Below, in pieces: positions 35,672-43,600 of a DNA stretch of 54,058 nt (position 1 is its first letter; the number at the start of each line of letters is the position of its first letter). The stretch lies in contig NZ_FNEI01000019.1 of assembly GCF_900099975.1 (NCBI RefSeq), positions 1 through 54,058 on the forward strand, in the 5' to 3' direction. The DNA is from Arthrobacter cupressi (GTDB taxonomy: Bacteria; Actinomycetota; Actinomycetes; Actinomycetales; Micrococcaceae). Below the pieces are notes generated by a model. It saw only the letters and a program-made list of their open reading frames with translations, did not search any database and was not told the origin of the DNA. The position numbers and the translations under genes were made by a program.

Positions 35672-36223
35672 CTAGACCTCGGGAAGCACGGCGGCGATCT
35701 GCCCGGTGTGGACCAGCCTGGCCTCGCAGAGGTCCAGCCAGCGCAGCTCTGCTTCGAGCTGGAACACGAGCGAATCCAGGACCATGATCCGGGCGATGTC
35801 CTCGGCCCGCGGCCCGGCCGGGACGTCCTTGCGCAGCTGGTTCAGTTCCTGCAGCTTCGCCAGCGAGGCGTCACGCTGCTCCTGGATGATCGTGGGCAAC
35901 TCCGATCCGGGCAGGGTGGCGGCGAGCGAGAGCTTGATGGCGAGCTCGTTCCGGGGCGTAGAGGAACGGTTCGCCGCCGTCGAAAACCACTGCTCCACGT
36001 CGTCCCGGCCCGCCGGGCTGAGGCTGTACACCACGTGGCCCTCGCCGTCGGACCCTTCCCGGACCACCAGGCCGTCACGTTCCAGCCGGTCCAGGGTGGA
36101 ATAGACCTGCCCGATGTTCAGCGGCCAGACCCCGCCGGTGCGGGCTTCGAACTCCGCCCGGAGTTCATAGCCGTAGCGGGCTTTGTCCTGGAGCAGGGCC
36201 AGGATGCCATGCCGGATGGCCAT
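35672..36223 (-). CDS. PadR-family transcriptional regulator
   Basis: The 183-residue regulator has an N-terminal winged helix (residues 1-75) with the PadR pattern ILALLQDKARYGYELRAEFEARTGGVWPLNIGQVYSTLDRLERDGLV and GHVVYSLSPAGRDDVEQWF. The C-terminal half is the Vir_act_alpha_C-type helical dimerisation domain. ATG 36223 follows AAAAGGAGGG. PadR proteins usually repress an adjacent transporter or efflux gene, so cstA, 72 nt downstream, or the quinone oxidoreductase are candidates. No ligand can be inferred. Confidence 0.92.
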   Translation of the reverse strand: MAIRHGILALLQDKARYGYELRAEFEARTGGVWPLNIGQVYSTLDRLERDGLVVREGSDGEGHVVYSLSPAGRDDVEQWFSTAANRSSTPRNELAIKLSLAATLPGSELPTIIQEQRDASLAKLQELNQLRKDVPAGPRAEDIARIMVLDSLVFQLEAELRWLDLCEARLVHTGQIAAVLPEV

Positions 36224-36271
36224 GGTCCCTCCTTTTCACGGGCTTTTCGCAAGGCCTGCTGCCACGGCCGC

Positions 36272-37255
36272 TCAGAGGAGCAGGAGCACCTTGCCCATGT
36301 GTTCGCCGGAATCGAAGTAGTGGTGGGCTTCGCGGACCTGCTCCAGCGGGAACGACTTGGCCACGAGCGGATTGATGCGGCCGTCACTGAACAGTGGCCA
36401 GACGTTGTCACGGACAGCGTTCATGATCATGCCCTTTTCCGCCACCGGACGGGAGCGCAGCGTGGTTCCGATGACCGCCGCGCGCTTGCTGAGGAGCTGG
36501 CCAAGATCGATTTCGCCTTTTGTCCCGCCCTGCAGGCCGATCACCACGAGCCGCCCGTAGTCAGCGAGCGCTTCGACGTTCTGCTTCAGGTACTTCGCGC
36601 CGACGACGTCGAGGATCACGTCCGCGCCGCGGCCGCCGTTTTGTGCCTTGAGGCTTTCGGCGAAGTCCTCTTCGACGTAGTTGATCACGATGTCCGCACC
36701 GAGGTAGGCCTTGGCGGTGCTGGCCTTTTCGGCCGAGCCGGCGGTGGTGGCGACCTTTGCCCCACAGGCCTTTGCCAGCTGGATGGCGATGCTTCCGATG
36801 CCGCCGGTGGCGCCGTGGATCAGGACCGTTTCACCCGGCTGCAGCTGCGCGGTCATCACGAGGTTGGAGTACACGGTTGCCGCCACTTCAGGCAAGGCGG
36901 CAGCGGTGACGAGGTCGACGCCGTCGGGCACTTTGAGGACCTGTTCGGCAGGGACCGCAACCTGCTGGGCGTAGCCGCCGCCGGCGAGCAGCGCCACCAC
37001 CTTGTCCCCTACGCTGAACGGCTTGCTGACCTCCGGGCCGAAGGCCGCGATGCGGCCGGAAACCTCGAGGCCCGGAACCTCGGAGGCCCCCGGGGGCGGC
37101 GGGTAGAAGCCGCGCCGCTGCTGGACATCGGCCCGGTTGAGGCCGGCCGCGACGACGTCGATCAGCACCTCGCCGGGGCCGGGAACCGGCGCGGGAACCT
37201 CACGGATCTCAAGGACTTCCGGCCCGCCGGGTTCGGAAATGTAGACGGCTTTCAT
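36272..37255 (-). CDS. NAD(P)H-quinone oxidoreductase, PIG3 / zinc-independent MDR family
   Basis: The 327-residue protein is a zinc-independent medium-chain dehydrogenase/reductase. It starts MKAVYISEPGGPEVLEI, has NRADVQQRRGFYPPPPGASEVPGLEVSG (typical of PIG3/TP53I3-like quinone reductases) and the cofactor site LIHGATGGIGSIAIQLAKA. It should reduce quinones with NADPH. ATG 37255 is supported by GGGAG 8 nt upstream; the frame is open far upstream (to 38161) through tRNA-Ser and antisense to the SRAP gene, which is spurious. It lies 48 nt upstream of padR on the same strand. Confidence 0.94.
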   Translation of the reverse strand: MKAVYISEPGGPEVLEIREVPAPVPGPGEVLIDVVAAGLNRADVQQRRGFYPPPPGASEVPGLEVSGRIAAFGPEVSKPFSVGDKVVALLAGGGYAQQVAVPAEQVLKVPDGVDLVTAAALPEVAATVYSNLVMTAQLQPGETVLIHGATGGIGSIAIQLAKACGAKVATTAGSAEKASTAKAYLGADIVINYVEEDFAESLKAQNGGRGADVILDVVGAKYLKQNVEALADYGRLVVIGLQGGTKGEIDLGQLLSKRAAVIGTTLRSRPVAEKGMIMNAVRDNVWPLFSDGRINPLVAKSFPLEQVREAHHYFDSGEHMGKVLLLL

Positions 37256-37358
37256 GGGTGCTCCCGATTCCTTGCGTGATGGTGCGCGGCCGCTGCGGCC
37301 AAAGAGCCCGCTGCGGGTTTTTGAAGCAGCCAACTCCCTATGAAACACTACTAGGCAG

Positions 37359-37446
37359 GGAAGGTTGTCCGAGCGGCCTAAGGAGCTGGTCTTGAAAACC
37401 AGTGTGCGGTAACCCCGTACCAAGGGTTCAAATCCCTTACCTTCCG
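37359..37446 (+). tRNA. tRNA-Ser (anticodon UGA)
   Basis: The 88-nt class II tRNA has acceptor GGAAGGT paired with ACCTTCC, an anticodon arm CTGGT-CTTGAAA-ACCAG with anticodon TGA, a long variable arm (TGTGCGGTAACCCCGTACC region) and T arm AAGGG/CCCTT with TTCAAAT. The discriminator is G and CCA is not encoded. Confidence 0.97.
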
Positions 37447-37615
37447 CGTGGCGCAGTCGTTGCTTCGGCATTTGCGCAGGCCAGAGGCCGGTTGTCGGCC
37501 CACTCCGGTGGGCAGTCCGCCGGCCTCCGGCGTTTCCGGTTCCCGCCCCGCCTCCTGCCCGCCACCCCGTTCCCGCGGACTGGCGCCCCGCCGCCGGGTG
37601 CGTGAGAATGGCCGC

Positions 37616-38353
37616 ATGTGCGGACGATTCAGCGTAGGTTTCGAAGCGGACGATCTTTCCCGGAAACTTGATGCGCTGCTCCGCGATGACACCGTGTACC
37701 CGTCCCCTGCGCTCCAGTTCAATCCGACCGATCCCGTCACCTTCCTGCGCGGACGCAGCGGCGATGACGGATCGCTCCGGCGGGAGCTCGCCGTCGGGCG
37801 GTGGGGGCTGATTCCCAGCTTCGCGGAGTCCTTCGAGACGCGCCTGCCGAGCTGGAACGCCCGCTCGGAGACGGCAGCGACCCTGCCAAGCTTCAAGTCG
37901 TCCCTGCAGAAGTGGCGCGCAGTGGTGCCGGTCTCGGCGTACTACGAATTCAAGAAGTCCGGCCCGGGCCGGAAGGACCCGAAGCAGCGCTACGTCGTCG
38001 AACCGGGGAACGATCTCATCACCTTCGCCGGGCTGTTCGCCTTCTGGCGTGACGAGTCGGTGGCCGACCGGAAGGACCCGCAGGCCTGGCGGCTGTCCTG
38101 CAGCATCCTGACCATGCCTACGCCCCCGGCGGAGGCGCATGAGGGCCTGCACAATCTCCACGACCGCCTGCCGGTTCCCCTCGCTCCCGGGATGATCAAC
38201 GACTGGATCGACCCGGAGGAAAAGGACGGCCGCTCCCTGCTGGACGCTGCCTTGTCCGACGCCTACGAGCTTGCCTCGTCCTGGACGCTGCGTCCCGTGG
38301 ACCTGGTGGACGGGAACACCCGCATGGTGGAGGTTCCCAACCCCGTGGCCTGA
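37616..38353 (+). CDS. SRAP-domain abasic-site-processing protein (HMCES/YedK family)
   Basis: The 245-residue protein shields abasic sites in single-stranded DNA by covalent crosslink. It begins MCGRF with Cys 2 available for thiazolidine formation after removal of Met. Other family motifs are WNARSETAATLPSFKSSLQKWRAVVPVSAYYEFKK (catalytic Glu) and LHDRLPVPL (active His). ATG 37616 is fixed by Cys 2; an open frame to 37448 is a read-through of tRNA-flanking DNA. No SOS box was seen. GAGAAT lies 6 nt upstream of the ATG, a weaker form of the leaderless pattern. Confidence 0.93.
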   Translation: MCGRFSVGFEADDLSRKLDALLRDDTVYPSPALQFNPTDPVTFLRGRSGDDGSLRRELAVGRWGLIPSFAESFETRLPSWNARSETAATLPSFKSSLQKWRAVVPVSAYYEFKKSGPGRKDPKQRYVVEPGNDLITFAGLFAFWRDESVADRKDPQAWRLSCSILTMPTPPAEAHEGLHNLHDRLPVPLAPGMINDWIDPEEKDGRSLLDAALSDAYELASSWTLRPVDLVDGNTRMVEVPNPVA

Positions 38354-38382
38354 CGGGCCGCCAGGCCTGGACTGACTGCCCG

Positions 38383-38745
38383 CTAGGCCGGGCCTGGCGC
38401 ATGCGGGCTACCCCGGGCGACCCGAAGGTCCCGCCGCACGTCCGTTTCCTTCAGCCACGTATGCCGCTCGCCGGGTTTGAAGGGGTCCGGCCACCACTGG
38501 ACCAAGACCCTGCCCGGCGCCGTACGGACCACCATGGCCGGGACGTACTGCCCGAACCCCGGCCACTCAAGGTAGGCCAGCACCGGCACCTTCCCTACCC
38601 TGGACAGCGCCTGGGTTTCCCGCGGAAGGGGTGTCTTTGCTGCGTTCAACGGTGCCCGGTGGACCCGCTCCCCCGGGCTGCCGGCCCCGTTCCCTGGCCC
38701 CGGAGCGCCCTGCGGGGCGCTGCTTGGAAAGCTCTGTTCAGGCAT
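38383..38745 (-). CDS. small hypothetical protein with an SH3-like C-terminal half
   Basis: I do not recognise this 120-residue protein. The first 45 residues are Pro/Gly/Ser-rich. The second half looks like a small beta-barrel, with VPVLAYLEWPGFGQYVPAMVVRTAPGRVLVQWWPDP and HTWLKETDVRRDLRV. The regular alternating beta pattern, codon use like that of its neighbours and a TAGCCT -10 located 6 nt before ATG 38745 support a real gene. It is convergent with the SRAP gene, 29 bp away. Confidence 0.65.
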   Translation of the reverse strand: MPEQSFPSSAPQGAPGPGNGAGSPGERVHRAPLNAAKTPLPRETQALSRVGKVPVLAYLEWPGFGQYVPAMVVRTAPGRVLVQWWPDPFKPGERHTWLKETDVRRDLRVARGSPHAPGPA

Positions 38746-38757
38746 GCCCGAAGGCTA
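38746..38757 (-). promoter_or_regulatory. leaderless promoter of the small hypothetical gene
   Basis: TAGCCT (38757-38752, minus strand) ends 6 nt before ATG 38745. Confidence 0.5.
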
Positions 38758-38919
38758 CGCCGGGGCACTGACAGCAACAAGGATGCCGGACGGGCAGCCC
38801 GGGGCCCGACTCCGGATCATTGAAACTGTCCGACCCCCGGCATAGGGTGCTGTCTGTCTCCACCAACTGCCCAAAAAACCGGGGCTGGACTTGTCCCCGG
38901 AACAAACTCAAGGAGCAAC

Positions 38920-39705
38920 ATGCCTACCCCTGAGATCACGCCCGGCGCACCCTGCTGGATCGACCTGATGACCTCGGACACCCAGAAGGCCAAGAACTTC
39001 TACAACGCACTGTTCGGTTGGAGCTACGAAACCGGTGACGAGGAAAAGTACGGCGGCTACATCACCGCCTGGAAGAACGGCAAGATGGTGGCCGGCATCA
39101 TGCAGAAGCAGGACGACATGGGCCCCATGCCGGACGTGTGGTCCACCTACCTGCGCACCGACGACATCAAGGCCACCGCCGAGGCCGCGGCAGCCAACGG
39201 CGGCCAGGTCTTCCTGGAACCGATGGAAGTACCTGAACAAGGCAGCATGGCCATGGTCGCCGACCCTTCGGGCGCTGCGATCGGGCTGTGGCAGTTCGGC
39301 GAGCACAAGGGCTACCAACTCGCCGCGGAATCCGGGGCTCCGGCCTGGCACGAGCTGCACTCCAAGGACTATGAAAACGCCGTCGCTTTCTACCAGAAGG
39401 TTTTCGGCTGGGACACCAGCGTGGTGGGTGACACCCCGGAGTTCCGCTACACAACACTCGGCGCCGGAGACGACGCCAAAGCCGGGATCATGGACGCCTC
39501 CGGGTTCCTGCCTGAGCAGGTGCCCTCCTACTGGACCGTGTATTTCGCGGTGGACAACGCGGACGCCACCGTGGAACAGGCACTTGCGCTGGGAGCCACC
39601 GTTATCCAGCCCGCCGAAGACACCCCGTTCGGCCGCCTTGCCACGCTCACCGATCCCACCGGAGCTGTGTTCCGCCTGGTCCAGGACGTCAACCTCAAGG
39701 GATAG
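38920..39705 (+). CDS. VOC-family protein with two glyoxalase-like domains
   Basis: The 261-residue protein has two tandem vicinal-oxygen-chelate modules, residues about 8-125 and 138-258. Each contains a FY-x-x-LFGW/VFGW turn (KNFYNALFGWSYE and VAFYQKVFGWDTS) and a DPSGA/DPTGA hairpin near its end. This architecture resembles CFP30B-like hydroxylase and bleomycin-resistance-type proteins, which usually lack a proven substrate. The start at ATG 38920 follows AAGGAG by 5 nt. Confidence 0.92.
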   Translation: MPTPEITPGAPCWIDLMTSDTQKAKNFYNALFGWSYETGDEEKYGGYITAWKNGKMVAGIMQKQDDMGPMPDVWSTYLRTDDIKATAEAAAANGGQVFLEPMEVPEQGSMAMVADPSGAAIGLWQFGEHKGYQLAAESGAPAWHELHSKDYENAVAFYQKVFGWDTSVVGDTPEFRYTTLGAGDDAKAGIMDASGFLPEQVPSYWTVYFAVDNADATVEQALALGATVIQPAEDTPFGRLATLTDPTGAVFRLVQDVNLKG

Positions 39706-39712
39706 ACCCCGG

Positions 39713-39744
39713 CTCCCCGGACGGCGCTCTGCCGTTCCGGGGAG
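39713..39744 (+). terminator. hairpin after the VOC gene
   Basis: Arms 39713-39725 and 39731-39744 pair with one bulged base around a 5-nt loop, 8 nt after the VOC stop. TCCCTT follows, so termination is probably partial and the next gene may be reached by read-through. Confidence 0.55.
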
Positions 39745-39778
39745 TCCCTTCCGCCAACCCGTTGAAATGAGGACCGCG

Positions 39779-40294
39779 ATGCCGATCGCGCGCAACGCCA
39801 AATACCGCACCGCCAAGCATGCCGTGGCGGCAGCCGCCGCGCTGTGCGCACTCACCCTGGCCCTGGGCGCGTGTTCCTTCCCGGGCAGCGGGGATGCCAA
39901 ACGGGATTCCTCGGGTGTCGCCACCGAATCATCGAAGGCCGATGCCTTCAAGGTGAAGGTGGGTGACTGCTTGGAGAAGCCCAACGGCTCGGAAGTCCAG
40001 GACGTCACCATCATCCCCTGCCCCCAGGACCACGATTTCGAAGCCTTCGCCGCAACAAACCTGGAGGACTCCGCCTATCCGGGAGACGCAGTGATCACCC
40101 AGAAGGCCGAAGATTTTTGCAGCAAGGAGTTCGCCACGTTCGTCGGGAAGCCGTTCGATGAGTCCGGGCTCGAAATGACCTACTTCTTCCCCACCAGTGA
40201 GAGCTGGAAGACCGGAGACAAGGAGATTGTCTGCTTGGTCGGCGGGGCCGCGGGGGCACAGACCAAGGGGAGCCTGAAGGGGTCCAAGAAGTAG
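39779..40294 (+). CDS. septum-formation family lipoprotein
   Basis: The 171-residue protein has a basic start, a hydrophobic signal segment (AVAAAAALCALTLALGA) and the lipobox LALGAC. The mature domain carries the Septum_form pattern VKVGDCLEKPNGSEVQDVTIIPC, then DHDFEAFA and DFCSKEFATFVG, with conserved cysteines probably forming disulfides outside the cell. Its precise role is unknown. ATG 39779 is set by GAGGAC upstream; ATG 39767 is in frame. A damaged copy of its 3' end follows within 90 bp. Confidence 0.85.
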   Translation: MPIARNAKYRTAKHAVAAAAALCALTLALGACSFPGSGDAKRDSSGVATESSKADAFKVKVGDCLEKPNGSEVQDVTIIPCPQDHDFEAFAATNLEDSAYPGDAVITQKAEDFCSKEFATFVGKPFDESGLEMTYFFPTSESWKTGDKEIVCLVGGAAGAQTKGSLKGSKK

Positions 40295-40320
40295 CAACAA
40301 CGAAGGATTTGGGGGACCGG

Positions 40321-40461
40321 ATGTTGTCAGTTTCGCGGCGTACCGCGGGTTGGGGCGCACCGCGCCTCCGTTGGCGGGGCGGCGACCGCGAGATCCTCTG
40401 CTTCGTCGGCCGGGCCGGGGGCGCGCAAAGCACGGGGAGCATCAAGGACTCCAAAAGGTAG
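40321..40461 (+). pseudogene. truncated duplicate of the septum-formation lipoprotein 3' end
   Basis: From about 40372 to the TAG at 40459-40461 the frame reads GDREILCFVGRAGGAQSTGSIKDSKR, matching the last residues of the gene upstream (GDKEIVCLVGGAAGAQTKGSLKGSKK) at 17 of 26 positions. The upstream tryptophan also aligns. The rest of the gene is missing. The frame continues in phase back to ATG 40321, preceded by GGGGGA, so a 46-residue peptide could still be made. A decayed tandem paralogue is the simplest explanation. Confidence 0.8.
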
Positions 40462-40682
40462 GACCGACCCGCCACCGGGCGGCAACCCCGGTTCATTTTG
40501 CCCTGCTCGAATGCCACGGATGTTTCTTTACTCCCGGTAAAGTCCGATCCCGACGGGAATTCCCGGAATTCCCCTGCACCAACAAAAAGTCCCAACCCTG
40601 CACGGTCCGATCGCCGGCGCCGGTACAACGCGGCGCAGGCGTAACCAGAACCTGACCGGTTCTCAAGAGAAAGTCAGAACGG
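40462..40682 (+). promoter_or_regulatory. upstream region of the nuclease/nucleotidase gene with clustered dyads
   Basis: This region has no gene. TTTAC-TCCCG-GTAAA (40527-40541) is a 15-bp inverted repeat. GGAATTCCC occurs twice in immediate tandem (40556-40564 and 40565-40573), with GGGAATTCCC a perfect palindrome. These may be regulator sites for the secreted enzyme downstream. No clear -35/-10 pair was found. Confidence 0.4.
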
Positions 40683-43600
40683 ATGCATAGCAAACACTGG
40701 AAGTTCCTGGTGGGATCGGCGCTGTCGGCAGGGTTGCTGGCGGCGCCACTTACTGTCCCGCCCACGGCCGCTGCGGAAGAAACCTCCGCCCCGGCCGTGG
40801 TCATCAACGAGGCATACCTTAGCGGCGGAAGTTCCGGCGCCGCGTTCCGCAACAAGTTCGTGGAGCTCTACAACAGCGGCGACACCGCCGTGGACCTCGG
40901 CGGCTGGTCGCTGCAGTACCGCTCAGGAACGAGCACTGCCGCGCCCAGCGGGATCACGGAGCTGTCCGGAAGCATTCCGGCCAAGGGTCACTTCCTCATC
41001 AAGGGAGCCAGCAACAGCACCGCGTCCACCGCCCCCGCACTGCCAACCGCCGACGTCGACGGTTCCGGCTCGTTCAATCCTTCCGGCACGGCCGGGACCA
41101 TTGTCCTGGCCAAGCAGGCCGCCGCACTCGCCCTCCCCGCCGGCTCGGTCACGGGCAACGGGACCGTGGCGGACCTGCTCGGCTACGGCACGTCGAACAC
41201 CTTCGAAACTGCCGCCGCCGCTACCCCGGCCGGGAACACCGACGTCAAGAGCCTGAACCGCAGCAACGGCGCGGACAGCAACAACAACTCCGCCGATCTC
41301 TCGCTCAGCGCCACCATCACCCCGACCGCTTCGGGTACCGTGACGGCCCCTCCCGTGGAGCCCGGCGCGAAGACCATCGCCGAGATCCAAGGCACCGGTG
41401 CCGCGAGCCCGCTGGCGGGCAGCACTGTCACCACCCGCGGCAAGGTCACCGCCGTCTACGCCACGGGCGGCTTCAACGGCTACTACGTCCAGACCCCCGG
41501 CAGCGGAGGAGACCCGGATCCGGCGGCCAGGACGGCGTCGGACGCTCTGTTTGTCTACTCGCCGTCGACGGCGGCGTCCGTGCACACCGGTGACTACCTG
41601 GAGCTGACCGGCCCGGTCAGTGAGTTCGCGAACCAGACCCAGCTCACAGTTGACGCGGCCGGCCTGAAGGTGCTCGCCGAGGCCGCACCCGAGGTCAAGC
41701 CCAGCAGCTTCGCCCTGCCCGCCGACGACGCCGCCCGCGAGCGCTACGAAGGCATGCTCGTGGCACCGCAGGGCGCGTACACCGTCACGGACAACTATGC
41801 CCTCAACCAGTACGGCGAAATCGGACTCGCGGCGGGCACCACCCCGCTGGTCCAGCCGAACGCCGTAGCAGCGTACGGCACCCCGGAGAACACCGCGCTT
41901 GCCGCCGAAAACGCCGCACGCGGGATCAAACTCGACGACGGCGCCTCCACCAACTTCCTCAAGGACGCCACCACCAAGGCCCTGCCGCTGCCATACCTGA
42001 CCACCAGCGACCCCGTCCGGGTCGGCTCGGCCGCGGCCTTCCGCACCAACGTGATCCTGGGCTACGGAAACAACGCCTGGAAATTCCAGCCGCTTTCACA
42101 CCTGACCCCGGCCACCGCCGAGGCCGTGCAGCCGGTGTCCTTCGCCGCCAGCCGCCCGGCGGGTCCGGCCGAGGTGGGCGGGAACCTGAAGATCGCGTCC
42201 TTCAACGTCCTGAACTACTTCCCCACAACCGGCGATCAACTCACCGGCTGCACGTACTACACCGACCGGGACGGGAACCCCATCACGGTCAAGGACGGCT
42301 GCAACGCGCGCGGTGCCGCCAATGCGGAAAACTTCGAACGCCAACAGGCCAAGATCGTCGCCGCGATCACCAAGGCCGGGGCCGACGTCGTGTCCCTCGA
42401 AGAAATCGAAAACTCCGCCCAGTTCGGCAAGGACCGGGACGACGCCCTCGCCAAGCTGGTCGGAGCGCTCAACGCCAAGACGCCGGGCGTGTGGGACTAC
42501 GTCCGTTCCCCCGCCAACGCCCCGCCGCTCATCGACGAGGACATGATCCGCACCGCCTTCATCTACAAGAAGGCCGTGGCCGAACCGCTGGGCGAGTCGA
42601 TCATCCACAACGACACCGTGGCCTTCGCCAGCGCCCGCAAGCCGCTGGCCCAGGTCTTCAAGCCGGTGGGCGCCGAAGATGACAAGAAGTTCATCGCGAT
42701 CGTGAACCACTTCAAGTCCAAGGGTTCCGCCGCGACCCCGGACGACACGGACAAGGGCCAGGGCGCATCCAACCTGGCCCGCACCAAGCAGGCCCAGTCC
42801 CTCCTGGAGTTCGCCACCACGCTGCAGGAATCGAAGGGCACGGACAAGGTGTTCCTGATCGGCGACTTCAACGCGTACGCGCAGGAGGATCCCATCAAGG
42901 TCCTCACCGGCGCCGGCTACACCGACCTCGAGGCCGGCACCGGGAAACACTCCTACCTGTTCGGCGGAATGGTCGGCTCCCTGGACCACATCCTGGCCTC
43001 GCCCGCGGCCAAGGCCACCGTCACCGGAACGGACATCTGGAACATCAACTCCGTGGAGTCCGTTGCGTTGGAGTACAGCCGCTATAACAGCAACGTGGGC
43101 AATTACTATGTGGCTGACGAATTCCGCGCCAGCGACCACGATCCCGTGCTGGTCGGGTTGAACCTGCCCGTCACGGAAACGCCGGACAGCGTTGACCTGC
43201 AGTTCCTGGGCATCAACGATTTCCATGGCCGCATCGACGCCAATACGGTCCTGTTCGCCAGCACCATCGAAAAGCTCCGTGCCGAGGCCAACGGCAGCAC
43301 CGCCTTCATCTCGGCCGGCGACAACATCGGCGCCTCGCTGTTCGCCTCGGCGATCGCGAAGGACCAGCCCACCATCGACGTGCTGAATGCCCTGGAACTG
43401 AGGGCCTCCGCGGTGGGCAACCACGAGTTCGACGGCGGCTGGGCGGACCTGCGCGACCGTGTCATCGCGGGCGGCGCCAACGCGAAGTTCCCGATGCTGG
43501 GTGCCAACGTCTACCAGAAGGGCACCACCACGCCGGTGCTGCCCGAATACACGGTGCTGGACATGAACGGGATCAAGGTGGCCGTGATCGGCACCGTGAC

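Noticed and set aside
37359..37615. Integration site at tRNA-Ser(UGA)
   Set aside because: No repeated tRNA 3' end, integrase or composition change follows; the next gene is a normal chromosomal SRAP gene.
37256..38161. Possible 300-residue N-terminal extension of the quinone oxidoreductase
   Set aside because: It would run through tRNA-Ser and antisense to the SRAP gene; a good ribosome site supports ATG 37255.
40491..40503. Single GTTCA upstream of the nuclease gene considered as a PHO box
   Set aside because: No second unit occurs at an 11-bp interval, so chance occurrence is likely.
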